Source: Linyphia triangularis
Taxonomy: Eukaryota > Arthropoda > Arachnida > Araneae > Linyphiidae
Direction of reading: 5' to 3'
Length of the DNA stretch: 64,000 nt
NCBI GenBank assembly: GCA_963978545.1
Contig: OZ021722.1
Coordinates: 39,821,365-39,885,364, forward strand
Shown: piece after piece, positions 24,275-38,229 of the stretch
Layout: each line of letters opens with the position of its first letter
Numbering within the stretch: the stretch's first letter is position 1
The notes under the pieces: model-generated
Databases searched by the model: none
What the model was told of the DNA's origin: nothing
Seen by the model: the letters and a program-made list of their open reading frames with translations, nothing else
Made by a program: the position numbers and the translations under genes

Positions 24275-26120
24275 TGCATTTCCCCCCTTTTTTTTCCTTC
24301 TTTTTTTTTTTTTCCCCCCTATAAAGTTTAAAATAGAGACGTATTGATTTCTATTATCAAAAGTCATTTCCTTATTATAATCAAATTTACTAAAATAAGG
24401 TACCAATTGATTCATAAAAATATGCTCTACGAAAATTTTAAAATAGCTTTTAAATTTAAGAAATTCTTATCCTTTACTAATTTGATTGGATGCAAAAGAA
24501 GATTGCTCAGAAACTCTGTTGGTGTTATTTAAGTTATTTAAAAAAAAAAAAAAACACTATTGTAATAATTTAAATAACTTTGTTTTTTAAATATTTTTTA
24601 ATTTTAGTATTTGAGTATTTCACCTACAAAAAATCCCAAAGTTTTCTAAAAGAAATATTTTTAGATTTATTTGGGTTTATAAATATCAATACTAAAAGAC
24701 AACTTTTAAAGATTAAAACTCCTTGCACCTTTCTTGTGCACTCATGGGAAATAAAGAAATAAAATTCATATCTTTTAAGAAGCTTCAAAGAAGCTTAATG
24801 GAAAGCTCATGGTCTACGGAGGGAATTTTTTATTCATAATGAAAGCATGAATTTTACACTTTTCTTGGTAAAAACACCGAATTAATATTCGGATTAATTG
24901 AAAAGAGATGTAAACGGAATGAAAAAATGTAATGACAGAATGCTGCAGTGGTATTAAATTCGGATTACACTGACTTATATAAGTTGTTGCGAAAATTATA
25001 ATTTTTTTAAGAGTTGTATATTAAAATATAGAAAATCCTCTTTTAAAATTATGTTTCTGTATCTGCTCTTGTGTGTTATGTTTAACAGCAATATTAAAAT
25101 TGTTATTTCATATGGATTGTTTTTATTTGAGAGTGAGACAATTTAAACTTGAATATAAAATTATTAGGAATTCAATTTAAAAAAGAATATTAATTTTTCT
25201 ATTCATAGAAGGGTAACAATAGATTGATTTAAAATTGATTTCTTTTGTGTAATATAATTAACAAAAAAAAATTTAAAAAAATGCTAGAATAATGCTATAA
25301 ACTAAATTAAATCTCTTGAAAGAACTGCTGTTACTCCTATTTAGTATGTGAATGAGGGATTATTTTACTTGAAATTTGGCGTTCAACTGTAATTACAGTT
25401 TGAAGACCTGTTTTCTTTCCCGTTAATATTTTACGATACAGAAAAAGTAGACAAGGTAATGGGAATTGTTTTCAAGAACACGAAATAATTTTTACAGGGT
25501 AAATATTCACTTTATGAATCTATTTATAATAGCTTAATCTATGTTATTCACAAGATTTTTTTTTTAATAATACACTTTTAATATAATACAGCGATGGATA
25601 GAAAAAATTAAATTACCTTGTATTAACTATGATCAAAACAAGGGTGCTTGAAATAAAACTGCATTATTTTCTCAAAACTAACATTCATATATGATTTTTT
25701 TTACAATGTTTTAACATTTTAAGAATACATTGAAACTTAAGAAATTTAAATTAATCAAAATTGTATAGTTAAAATACAAAAATTTGTAGCTTTCTAGAAA
25801 TTAGAACACCCTTCATTTAATCGCATATCCTAACAATTTCATCCTATTATCCTGTCCTAAACAACTTCAAAAATATGCCTCAACTTTCTTTAAAATCCAC
25901 CTACTATAAGTAAAACATAATATTCAGGTGACCGTACCTCAGTTGGTACCTTCTGTAAATTTAACATAAACGTACAAACGTAAGTTCTATTATTTATCCA
26001 CTATAATACAATTAGCATTTCTTATTCCTCTCAATATCATCCTATTTCGTAAGAATATATATTTTGAAATAGCCGTCCGGTTTACATAATCCAGATTCTG
26101 AAGAAGCACCATTGATTACC
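23710..26120. other. AT-rich spacer after gene A
   Basis: No gene is supported. Several homopolymers (A runs near 24101-24134 and 24247-24274; T and C runs at 24281-24318) suggest retroposon tails. A possible polyadenylation signal for gene A (AATAAA) is at about 24207. Confidence 0.4.
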
Positions 26121-26149
26121 AAATTAATTTATAAAATGCAGGCGACTGA

Positions 26150-26413
26150 AACGAATTGTTTCCCGAATAAACTTGTTTTGTTTAGATGCCACTTCCTCCG
26201 TTCCTGAGTGAAGAGCCCTCGAGGGCCGAATTGCCAGAAATGAGGAACTCGTGGCTTTATAATGGCGTCGACATCTTCTCACCTGAATCTCACTTTCGGG
26301 GAGATTTCTCTCCAATGATTGTATTGTGCTTGAGCAGTCAAGCGTACTCACCACGTTTTCCTACATTTGGAAGGAAGATAACGGGGGCAGTTATCAAGAT
26401 TATTGACAGTTAA
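26150..26413. other. Unidentified less AT-rich block
   Basis: This stretch has clearly more G and C than its flanks and is open in one frame on each strand for about 75 codons (plus 26186-26413; minus 26124-26354). A TTTGTTTAG tract at 26177-26185 could be a 3' splice site before the plus-strand frame, but no partner exon or known domain was found. It could be an exon, an LTR piece or a SINE-like fragment. Confidence 0.25.
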
Positions 26414-29400
26414 AGAGATTTTTCGACTAAAGGTTTAAACAGTTTATTAGTTTTTAATCTTGTTGAGGCATTAGTTAAGATTACTTACTGATAGTTAGAA
26501 AGATTAAAAGTTTTGGTCAATTATGCGAGCATTAGATTTTCTACTTTCTTGTAAAAAGGATTCAGCTTCACTTTTATGTGAGATAAGAACCTTAAGGGAA
26601 AAAACTTTTTTTAATAAAGAAACCGAGGAATTACAATCTTGCGCTTGCTTTACATGTGATAAAATTTGCTTTTGAACTGAAATGTCAAATGTAATGAAAA
26701 TATATTGGTAATAAATAATTACCCAGTTTTGAATTTGGAATGATTTAGAAATACAAAATCTGATCGTTAGAATGTTTCTGAAGTCTTCTTCGGTACTATT
26801 CATGTTAGGTAGCTCTGTATTTAAAGTAAGCAGTATTCCTTATTTAAACTAATGCACATTGGATTTAATAACTTATTTGTTTGAAGGTCATTGAGTGGGT
26901 TTTTACTGGTTCTTAACTCACATAAACATTGTCAAAGACGCTGAGGCCCTTATTCGTCCTCTTCCTAATGCTAGTTGCATGGAATAACATATCGTTTCGG
27001 TGGAACAACGGTCTGTGTTGTTTGGTTGAGGGATCATCTATGATTTTGGTAGGACATTGATATAAGTGATAAATATGGACTTATAAAGATCTTGTGGTAG
27101 TCTTTTTTCTTTGCAGTGGAAATACGTAAGTGCACAATTTAGAAAGGAACAATGCCGCAACTGCTTTGGAAGGTACAATTACAGTGACGATGTAACGACG
27201 ACATAGTTTAAAATTTTGAACGACCTAATGAAGAAATTACTTTCGAAGGGATAATTAGTGGAAAAATCCTTGGAAATCAAATCTGGATTTTTACAGGAAA
27301 GGTCTAACTGTGTTGCAGTAATTTTAAATTAATTTATTGCCTCTTTTTTCCAATCATAATGATTTCATTCCAGTTTTTTGTGTTTCCTATAAAATTAAAA
27401 ATTAGTTACCGTTACGTTGTTGTTTCACAGGATAAGCGAAATTGTATTCTCGATGAACTACACTTTTAATTAACCAAACTTAGAGCAGTGTGATTCTTCA
27501 GTCGTGCAACTAACCTTCGCCTAAAATAGAACTTTTAGAAAGCTAAAATTGTAACATTCAGGAAATTTATAATCCAAATGGATGTATGGGTATGAATGGT
27601 TCATGCAATATGTTTTGGAACAAGAAATGTTAAACGGAACGTGGAGCAGTAAAAGAACATGCTTGCAAAAATTACTGTACAGAATAATAATAATAATAAT
27701 AAACAAATGTTCTATAACTCCGTGATTTCATGAATATGTTTTGGTAAGCGGAATACTCCAAGAATGTTTCCAAAATCGATCGTATAAAAGAAGCTTGACA
27801 TGATACACTAAATCTCAAAATGCGAAGACCTGGATGGTGTATGTCTGTCCGTTTCTTACATTTACAATTGTACCTTCCACAAATCAGAAACTACGGTTTA
27901 TAAACACTTAAAAGGGGTGTTTTGTTAGGTGTCTAAAAGGGTCCTAATAAAAATCAGATACGTACATGTAGAGTTCTCCAAAATACGTGAAATATGCGTG
28001 AACACGCATTGAAAATCAATTTCTCCCTATCGAATTAACCTCATGCTTGAATTCACGCACCGGCACATCAAGGTCAAATTTAAAAAAATAATCCTCCATT
28101 TTATAAAATCAGAGATCATCAAAGTCGTTTTTCGAAGCGCCTTTTGCCCCCTGACCTCCTTGCCCTTTCCTAAAAAAATTCAAAATTTTCGTTTGTTTTC
28201 TAATGTAATGCAATATACGGATCACTCCCTTCGAAATCGCCAGTTACGCAGCGCATTGATGTTTAAACATGTCTCGCACAGTCCAGTGACTGACTGAAAT
28301 TATTGGATGGCTGCTGATACCACATGCATTATTAGTAGGTGGATCGTAAGGAGCCGTCACACCATTTCCTAATGTAATTTTGTACGATTCTTAATTAAGT
28401 ATATTTCGCCGGCTTTATACCGTGCCTTCTTGCATAAAATAGAAGAAAACCGTAACCTCATGCGTGAATTCATGGAAAACGTAGATTAACTCTATGTCGT
28501 CCGCATGTCTAATCGGGATTATTTTTTTGTTTTGTTTGGTGCTGGTAGGACTGGTTCAGAAGTTCAGATCATTTCGCCTATGTCTATCACCGGCCGATTT
28601 TTCGAGATTTTCGGGATATCGTAAATCGTCAATTTTACTTCTTCGTCATTTGCGCGATAGTTTTCGAAGTGTTGCTACATTTTTTCGACCCTACAGTTTT
28701 CGAGATGTTGCCGGCATTTGTCCGATAGTTTTGTGGGACAAGTTAATTTAGTGTTAAGAGTTAGTTTAAGGTTTATAACCATCAAGTGTTTTTAGTAAGC
28801 ATTTAAATTGCATATTTCCGCTCTGATACGCGAAATCGTAAACGTCCATCACTGTTATTGTTATAGTTATTAATTCTGTCAAAAAAAGGATTTTAGTTAC
28901 GTTTAAAAAAAATTTAATCTTAAAAATACCTTTTATATTTTAAAAATACCCCTTAAAATTTAGAGAGGGGGTGAAAATACCCTTTGGAAATATTTAACTG
29001 GTGAACACTACGTACATAGTTCTTACAGTTGAGATATTGCCAGATTTTTATTCCTTTGATACTGTAAAAATGAAAGGTTTACATGAAAACAATATACAAC
29101 TAAGGATACAAAATTATAAATTTTCTACTTCAATTTTGTTTTCTTGGTTGAAAGAAATATTTTGATTACCAAGGAATTTCTTTAATTCCATCTGTTGGTA
29201 AGACATTAACAATCTTAGTTAAAACTAGAAATGAAAAATAATTTGTGTCTATAAAATTGTTACCAAAATAAAAAATTTGGAAATAGTTTTCATTCTTAAA
29301 TGTTGTCAAAATAACGACAAATTCGCTCTTTTTCTTGTTCTTATCAAAGTATCAATAGCATTTATATACAGTCTAGAAATACGTTTTTCTTGCGTTTTGA

Positions 29401-29930
29401 TTAGTGTAATTATGAAGTTCAAAGTTAAATGCATTTTTTGAAAACTGTATTAAAAGTGTGTGGAATAGTTTGAGGGTGACAATTTGTGTGATATCAGTTA
29501 TTTGAGGAACCCACGTGCCTGTGCTACTTGTTTGGAATACCGTCATCATTTCCCGCGCTAATTGTTATAAAACACACAGTGGTGATTTTATGAATTCCAG
29601 ACTCTTCGATGCGCAACGAAACTGACACCTCAGAATATACTGACATAAGCGTACTTCCTACTTTATACTCAGTCTTGCAGAACGATTAAAAAAAGGCATG
29701 GATGATGAGAGTTATAATTTTGCAGAGTTTTGCTTGACATTGTAGAAATAAATGTATGCATTCTATCTAAATAGCCATCTTTTATGTTATAGCTTTTTCA
29801 TTTTTATTTTGAGAAATGTGTACATAGTAGATATAATTTGAACTTTTCGACAAGCAAAAAGATATTTGCTTAGAGGAAGTTCTCATGAGTCGAGAATGTA
29901 CGGAATCAAACAACTCTCGTGTGAATACTA
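26414..29930. other. AT-rich spacer
   Basis: No gene is supported. It includes an (AAT)n run (27685-27702). Short open frames at 28043-28297 and 28494-28751 have no recognised motif. Confidence 0.4.
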
Positions 29931-29939
29931 ACAATTGAC

Positions 29940-30119
29940 TGATGGTTGTGTGGCTAGAACTCTAGCCTCGCATGTCAAAGGTAACGGGTTCGAATCCCGG
30001 TTTGGGCATGGTTGATCGTTGTGGTTCGGAATCCACGCTAAGGTGTAGGTATCGGTCTGATTAGTTGTCATTGTGCATAAAAATATGTCGTTGAGCGAAC
30101 AAATAAACTAACCAAATAT
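29940..30119 (+). repeat. tRNA-derived SINE, copy 3 (best preserved)
   Basis: It has a clear polymerase III B box (GGGTTCGAATCCC at 29987-29999) and an A-box-like TGTGTGGCTAGAACTCTAGC, then the family body (GGTTCGGAATCCACGCTAAG and GTCGTTGAGCGAACAAATAA). CAATTGAC flanks it (29932-29939 and 30120-30127), a likely short target duplication. Confidence 0.75.
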
Positions 30120-30127
30120 CAATTGAC

Positions 30128-32440
30128 ATAAGAACATTCCACTGAAATCGGATTTTTATGTCCACACGTGGCACAAATAAATCCTTATTATTATTAACTT
30201 AACATTATTATCTTTATAATTATTAACTCAAAAGCTATAAAAGTATATTTTTACCATAAATTCGTAAATCCTGTTTTACGCCTTTAGTATAGTAATATTT
30301 TATCAAGGAAATACTAGCTTGATGTATCCCTTATTTATAACAAGCATTGAAATATTTTGCCCCATATGTGGAATGTGTTTCTTCGAAGGTTAATCAATGG
30401 CATATGACTAAGATGTTGCCTAACGCAAAAACAAAAAGTATATGGTATGTAAAGATGTATATATTTTAACGTAAAAACGGTTCAGTTTATTATTTCTTTT
30501 CAATTGACCTGAAATATCCTTAATTGTGTTAAGAGTGATTGTTTTTTTAAAAAAAATCGTTACTAAAAATTACAATTTTAAATAATTAAATTAAAAATTT
30601 AAGTAATTAAATTAAAATTTTACGTTAAAATGTAAGTAAATTTTTACATAAGTATAACCAGATGCCCAGTATTAAAATAGACAAATGAACATTTCAGAAT
30701 AACTACATATCAACAGTCAAAATTACCTTATAAAATACTCATTCAAACACAGATATTTCCACCTTTATAAACATTAAGTAGCTGGAAAGAAATACTTAAG
30801 AGTTCTAATTCTTTTAATAAATTAATCCTCAAAAACGAAGAACTTTAAAGACATGAAAAAGAAATGTGTTTTAAAAGAAATTGAAGAGGATGTAATATTT
30901 TTACTTACTACACATTATTAAAAACAAATAATAATTAAACTGATGAGCAGAAAGAAGGAATATTGTTCAGAAAGATCTATGCTAATACATATGACTGATT
31001 GAAAAGCAAATAAGTGAATGAAACAAAACACTTTTTCATTAAAGTTATCAGCAGAAGACTTAATGCATTGGTCAAAGCTATACTGGACAGATTGATGTTT
31101 ATGCCGCGTCTGAAATTTCGCTTTCCTCAAAAAGTGATGGACTGAAAGAGGTATACATAATGAGTAATTTGAGTAGAAACAAAAGTAATACATCAGTACA
31201 AAGCCAGAATAAAGGAATGAATATGTGACTGAATGAATCCCAAAATTGATTTAATTTTTATTTTAAGGTTACTAAGTCCCCTTTTGTACAAACCTTTTTG
31301 GTCATGAATCCAGTACATATGCATCTCGCACTCACAAACCTTAACGTGTGTCAAGACTTTTAGGCATATACCAAGATGAGCAAGAGCATAGAATATGGGA
31401 TACAATCGATTGCAGTTTTACCCTGTAACTTTCTAAGTCTGCAATTGCAAAATGAAGCGCTTTGAGAGAGCAGTTATACGTTTTCGTTTCGGTGTTTAAT
31501 AATAAAAAATAAAAAAACCCAGAAAACTTCCATCAAATTTACCGGCAAGCGAATTATTAGAAAATATGTGTAATATTGTATACGAAGCTCGTAAACTTTA
31601 CACCTGGATTATAGACATGCCACTAGGATTTGCATGTCAATTCGTATTTTTCAATTTGATGTAACAGTTTCAACACGTGGGAAGTTAATAATTGAAAAAT
31701 CTTTTAATGGTACTTAATTCGGTATGTACACCGAGAATTTTTTTTACTCCTCTATAAAAGCAATTATCTACTAGTTTTAACTAAAAAAATACCTCTGCTT
31801 CAAAACAGACCAATAACATATTCAAAATACAAGTTTCTGTCTTAAACATGAGAAATCACAGTTAATCAATTTATAATTTTACTAGCATACATAAAAATGG
31901 TATCACCATATTCACCTAAAATGCGATTTGAGTTTGAAAATTTTTAATTACACATTCAGTGTGATCCAAATCTAGCAGGGTTTTTAAAAAGTCGATAATT
32001 CACACACATTTGAGAGTAGAAAGATGCGGAAAGAAGCTTGTTAATTAGTTCAATTATCAAAGACAGATACAATTCAAGTGCCATATGTTTTTGAAAATTG
32101 AACTATTTTTTGGTTTGTTTACAGAAAATCTTTTGATTGTATCTGAGCATATTAAATTTTTTTTAAAAATAATTAATAATTCTTACACTGAGAATAATAT
32201 ACTTTTCAAAAATCCTTCTACTTTTAGATCACCTTGCATTTAAATACGAAGTATCAGATGTGGCACTATAAAAAGCCTGGTGAAGGATCAAATTTCTCTC
32301 TCTGGGGACAGTAAATTAAAAAAAAATATTGTCTTGTTACAACCAATTATTTCAGTATTACAACTCTATTGTTTTATCCAGCAAGTATTTGCAAGATTAA
32401 ATATTTTTAATCAAACCCTCCCATCCTAGTTTCTCTGCTA
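30128..32440. other. AT-rich spacer
   Basis: No gene is supported. Minus-strand open frames of 91 and 70 codons (30918-31405) have no recognisable domain and are probably chance. Confidence 0.4.
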
Positions 32441-32442
32441 TA

Positions 32443-33974
32443 CAGTGCGTCCCAAAAGTTTATAGACAAACGGTTTTCTTTTTGGCTTGAAAAGCTAACT
32501 AAACGAATAAAAAAGACAAGATAAATTATGAAAATATGTATTTAGGTAAAGCAAATAGTAAAATACTCAAACAACTTTAAGCAGTCATCGATTTAATATT
32601 TAAAAAAAAAAAAAAAAAAATGCTGTGCTTAAAATAATAGACAACTAGTGTTAAAAGCTGATTTAAGTAATGATAGCCATAACTTGCATATTACAAGGTC
32701 ATGTACTTGAGACGCAATAGTTTCCTGGGATAAAAGCTCATCTGTCTTTCCTTTTCCCACTGATTGCAAAGATGCCTCGCCACTTGCAATTATCCAAAAA
32801 TGAAATTTTGCAAATCTATCGTTTGAAAGCTCGTGGAATTAAAGGTGAAAACATCGTAAGATAAATTGGCCGCATCAGGGTTGGTATATATACCAAATCC
32901 TGATAAAAGGGGACCATTTTGATACAAAACCCCGTCCTGGGCGACCAAAGAAATCAACTAAATGCCCGGACAGAGATTTTGATATTAGTTTCAACCCAGA
33001 ACTTGTCTGCTCTGTCAATTTCAAGTGAAGAGTGACCGTTCCAGTATCAAAATTAGATGTGTATAGACGGCTGCAAACAAGTAAATTTTTTGATTGATGT
33101 AAAATGCATCGTTCTCCAAAGTTTACAAAACGGCATAAAGACTAACGGAACCTTTGTTCAGTGGGCCCGAAATCATATGAATTGGTCAAATGAATGGTTA
33201 AGTGTTCTGTTCAGTGACGAAAAGTAGTTAAATTTAGATGGCCCCGATGATTGGTCTTATTATTAGCAAGATATTCGCAAGGAAACATGAATTTTTTTCA
33301 ACAGACAACAAGGAGGAGGTTCACTTATAGAGAGGGGAGCATTTTCTTACAATGAAACCACCAATATTGCTTTTTTTAAAAGGTCGTCAATGTTCTGAAG
33401 ATTACCAGGAAACGCTCGAAGTACAGTTATTTCCATTTGAAAAGTTGCTAGACGGGGACAAATGGATGTATCAGCAAGACAATTGCTTCATTCACTTGAC
33501 AAATTCAACAATGGAATGGTTTAATGGTTTAGATAATACTAAGTAACTGTTATGGACTGGCCAGCCTTAGATACTGAGCTGAACCCAATGAAGAACCTCT
33601 GGGGAATACTAGCTAGAGACGAAAATGCTAATGGGCTTCGATTTGCAACAACTCAAGATCTAAAGCTGCAAATTGAACAAAGTTGGTTTTCTTTAAAACT
33701 AGAATATCTTCAAACTCTTGTTTTGAGTATGCCACATCGATTTTTTAAAGTAATTACGAAAAACTACTTAAAAATTTGAACATTAAAGGGGGGGGGGGGG
33801 GAATGAGTCACTACAATTTAATTTTTATCACAAAGTCTGTCATTGTGTGATATTATTTTGTATATTATTATTGTTGCCTAGATGTTATTTATAATTAAAA
33901 ATGATTCTGATATTGTTACTCATCATTTTCAATTGTAAAAAACCCGTTATCAATAAACTTTTGGGGACGCACTG
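32443..33974 (+). mobile_element. Tc1/mariner transposon, full length but dead
   Basis: Terminal inverted repeats of about 30 bp are visible: CAGTGCGTCCCAAAAGTTTA on the left and CAGTGCGTCCCCAAAAGTTT read inward from the right. A TA target duplication is present at both edges (32441-32442 and 33975-33976). The 1.53-kb length is normal for Tc1-like elements. It encloses a broken transposase. Confidence 0.9.
32772..33779 (+). pseudogene. Tc1-like transposase pseudogene
   Basis: It starts at an ATG (MPRHLQLSKNEILQIYRLKA), a helix-turn-helix DNA-binding N-terminus. Stops follow after about 30 codons, again after FSDEK (the first catalytic Asp region), and between the last two open segments (33352-33546 and 33552-33779). 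The second catalytic Asp is kept in YQQDN. In the third motif, normally NP.ENLWG, the catalytic acidic residue is replaced by Lys (NPMKNLWG). The protein therefore cannot be active. Frame shifts between segments were not resolved in full. Confidence 0.85.
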
Positions 33975-33976
33975 TA

Positions 33977-34114
33977 TTAAAACAAAGGTATTGAGTATTT
34001 CCGGCTTAAAAGGTAAATGGATTGTGATTAGTTTTGGTTTAAAGTAGTATACCTTGCCACTAGGAATTTATTCTTGAATAATGGTTGGTTAGGTACGAAA
34101 TGTAACATTGCCGA

Positions 34115-34151
<37 letters not shown>

Positions 34152-36705
34152 GGCCACAACGAAAAGTTAGTTACTCTTAGCATTATATTTATAACTGAAT
34201 TTCATCTTCACAAATTAATTTTGATTTTGTTTCTATATTAATAAAGATCTTTGAAGGATATAGTTACGGACAAATAAGTGTAGAAATCGAATAGTATTGT
34301 GTGCTTCGTTAATCATGCATTAGTGGTTTACACAAACGGCCATATCCTTTGCTTTTTATTCAAAAATCTTGACCTTTCCTGTGCCTGTTTTAAGCAAATG
34401 AATTCTGAACCTGAACAAGAATCAGGAAGAAATTAATTATAGTGCGAGTTTTATAAGTGTTTTTTAAGTGCATTGAAGTTACTACAAAACTTTTAATTAT
34501 GTGTGTTTTTAAGAGTTCCTTATTTTCTAGTTTCATAACTGTTCAAGAAAATTTATAAAAAGTTTTCATTCTAGTTCAAGTCATGAAAACCATTTGTTTA
34601 TTGCATGTAGTTTAAATCAAAGAAATATATTTAAAATTTGTTTTGGAAATGTGTAATTTTTATGTGGATTTTTTCGAAGTTTTTCTTTTTTCACAATAAA
34701 AAAAAAAGTTTGTTATTGAATATTTCGATACATTTTTCAACATAATATACTTGGAAAAACACATAAAAATTTATTTTTAACGAATTAAAAAAGAGTTCCA
34801 AAGGTGTTCGTATACTTTTTATAATTTTATTTACAAATCAGGAAATACGGATGAAAAATATACTAGAATGTTAAAATTCTTTCTTTAAGCAAGATGAGAT
34901 TACTTATTTGAGATTAAATATTACATAATAATAAAACTTCTTAAAATACTTGAAATGTACTTCATTTTCGTATGTGTTTCAACTGACAAATTCTTACTGG
35001 ACTGGTTGTAACAGAGATATGCCTTTTTTCAAACTGCTTCAGCGGGTAGAATATTGTACTTTGAGTTAAAGTTATTGTGTCAATGTGAAGTCAAACACAC
35101 TTTTTTTATATATGAAGATGTAGGGAGATAAAAGCAAAATTTTTAAAATCTCACCCCAATATCCCTTGAGTGAAAACTTAATTATAAGAGTGCAACAGCA
35201 AAATAAAAATAATTATTTAATAATTAATATATAAGAAATATTTAAATAACTAATGTTATATTGGTTTCTGGATGACCTAATTTTGAACACTACAAAATTG
35301 TATTTATTCTTTCATTTCTCACCACTAATATATAAGAATCTTTGGAGAAAATGCTTGGTCTAACACATACAAGCACACTTAAAGTAATTTCAATTCAATT
35401 TCTATTCTAAATTCACTACTTTTTTTATTAACTTTCCGAAGTTAAAATAATCCTAAGAGATTCGTATGTAATAATGGATAATCTCAACTATTAATTTCTA
35501 ACTTATTTTGAACTTCTTTTTTTCCAGGAATTTTACTACCTTTCTACACTTTTATAAATTCAAAATTCGGGGGGGGGGGGGGGAAGTAACTTTACCTTCT
35601 CTATTCCTGGCAAAACCATAGGCAATCCTTCTATTTAGTATTCACTTACAGTTACTCTAGAAAAATTTGATTAAAGATAATTTTAATGATATTTTGTAAC
35701 CATTCCTTTTTAGGTTTCCAGGCTTTTTTTTCATAATTTCATTTAAAAAAAAAAAAGAAATTAACGATTATTTAATATAAATTCGTACAAAGTATAAAAA
35801 AACAGTACTAACATTTCCTGTAATCAATAAAGTCACAATTCCTAACGTTTCAACTATTCAGAAAGCGTTCTTTAGTGAAATAAACTTTTGATTTTTATGC
35901 AAATAACCGACTATTTTTTTTATTTTTTTTTATATATAAATAATATAAATTAGACATTCACTAAGAACTTAAACCTCATGTTCTTATAAAACATATATCT
36001 CATCACAAAAACATAATAAATCACGAAACTCATCAAAAGTTGCATTAAAAAAAATAAAATAAGCTGATACAAGTTCCGAAAGGCAAACGTAGAAAAATTA
36101 AGCTTGTCCTATGTCTATATAGTAACTTGAAGTGATCGAAATGGGCCATGGGCCAAATGTTCTAAAAGTGGAACATTCTCATTTCTTCCAAATTTCTATT
36201 TGAAGATTATTTTCTTTAGGCTTTTGTTTTATAATAGCGAATCACACGTTAAAAAGATATATGTCTATCATTATCAAATATCATTTTTACAGGTATGTTA
36301 TGCATTTGATTAAATATTTCCTGGCACAATTGCTCGAGAGGTTATACTACACTGAAATATCGTTGCAACTTTTGCGCTACTACGTAGTCTGAATTTCCAA
36401 AGTCCCTTCTAGGAGGTCTTTTAAAAGGTAATGCTCATACTGTGTTCTGAATGGGAGAAAATCTTTTAGTTAATGCTGAGATAACTAAAAGTAACTACAC
36501 TTATTCTGGCATAACTAGCTTGATTTTTGAACTGATATTCTAATTCAACAAAAACTTGTGCTATCTCGACTTTTAATAATTTACTCATGTTGATACTTAA
36601 GTGATCCAACAATGTATATGATGGAAGTTTGGCGGAAACTACATGCTCTACTGGTGCTCTGAGAATGCAACTGATTGCGATGTGAGCTCAGGATAAAAAC
36701 TTCAA
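33977..36705. other. AT-rich spacer
   Basis: No gene is supported. It contains an A run near 34122-34149 and a G run near 35570-35583. Confidence 0.4.
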
Positions 36706-36709
36706 AGTA

Positions 36710-36873
36710 CACTGTTACAAATTTTGATCCACCTTGCACCAAAAATTGGTTCCCATTAAGCTGCAACCAACATTTGGTGGTCGTTGTAAATCGTGAAACT
36801 AATCACCAAATGCTGGTTGTAGCTAAATGGGAACCAATATTTGGTACAAGGTGGAACAAATTTTTTAACAGTG
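36710..36873. mobile_element. TA-flanked MITE, copy 1
   Basis: It starts CACTGTTA and ends TAACAGTG, with TA on both sides (36708-36709 and 36874-36875). Long terminal inverted repeats of about 70 bp include TTGGTTCCCATTAAGCTGCA and its near-complement. The 164-bp size and TA target suit a Tc1/mariner-type MITE. The small open frames here are artefacts of the palindrome. Confidence 0.85.
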
Positions 36874-36875
36874 TA

Positions 36876-38095
36876 CTCCGCACGACGGCGCCTGGTTAAC
36901 ACCTGCGAATGTCAATATTTGTGAACTCATATGAAATTTCCATAATTTCCTTGAACTTTTATTGCTTTACAAGTGATATGCAAGTGATAGTTCATTCGAT
37001 CCTCTTACATATGATTCGTTTACACTTTCTCACGAGGATTCTTTCGTGACCCTCCCATTTCCTTCTAATGTGTTTTATTTTACGCCCACTCGGCTTATAT
37101 TCAAAGTACTTAAGAAGCTTTAGAAGGGATTCTCCTCATTTTTCTTGGTCGCTTCTGCTGTAAGTCTCTACCTAGAAGTCTTTACCCATGTCTAGCTACT
37201 TCGTGAATCAATGGACTCCAACTTTTACGTCTGAGTAAAAGTGGATGATACGGGCTGTTACATGTACAATTGTTCTTTGATAAATAAACGACATGTTTTG
37301 GATTTGAGCACAAAGTAGTAATGATTACCAATAGTCTTTAAATAGGCACCAGCAAAAAAGTTACTAATAAATAAAAACTTCCGCGTTCCATTTGTCGAAA
37401 GAGAAAAGCTCTTACAAAGTAGTAATACGTATGTGTATTAATAAATACACACCATAGATAAGTGGAAAGTAATGAAAATGGTTAATATCTTCAAAAATAT
37501 GTATTTATTAAGAGCAAAAAATTGTCTCACTCTATGCCAATGAGATTTTGTCAGAGATAATTCGTCCTGATCTTGGGATATCTTCCCAGCACAAGGAAAA
37601 AGGGCTTCTCATGTGTTTGATGAAGAAATTTAAGCTTAAAGTCTACAAGAAACCTAATTGTCTATGCATTCTATGTAAATATATTTAGAAAGATTCTTAA
37701 ACATTACTTATTTTGTAAATATGCCACATCTCTCAGTTATATGTTTACATAACAACTTTTTAGACAGACAATCATCCATGAGAAGATATTTTTTTTTCCA
37801 AAATAAAGATTTTTTTCTATTGCATTGGTGCTATATTATTGATACTCTATTTGGAAAGTGATAACAAAATCAGTTTCCATCTAGATATTTAATAAATATT
37901 AGTTAGTCATTGCAAAATGGTTAATTTTATGAGCGCAAAAATAAAAAAGGAAGTTTAAATAAGGAAGCACCATACGCATCGAGATGGAAGAGCAATTCAC
38001 AGAAGAAAAATAAGAACACGTACATTTCAGTTCAGGATCAGAGAAAATACTAAATGATTTAAATGAAATTTAAAGTAAAAAAGTTATCTTTTTCT
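36876..38095. other. AT-rich spacer
   Basis: No gene or repeat was recognised. Confidence 0.4.
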
Positions 38096-38098
38096 TAT

Positions 38099-38227
38099 AG
38101 GGGTTTATACACGAGGCGAGTAAAACGGGGAGTAGGACCTTGACAGTAAAATTCGTCATAGAAATCCATTGCGAATTTTACTGTCAAGGTCCTACTCAAC
38201 GTTTTACTCGCCTCGTGTATAAGCCCC
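38099..38227. mobile_element. Near-perfect 129-bp hairpin
   Basis: The arms of about 55 bp run from GGGGTTTATACACGAGGCGA to GACAGTAAAATTCG and are repeated inverted to CTCGTGTATAAGCCCC, around a loop of about 17 bp. Mismatches are few. It could be a palindromic MITE (TA lies on the left side) or, if transcribed, a long hairpin RNA. Nothing nearby decides between these. Confidence 0.7.
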
Positions 38228-38229
38228 TT

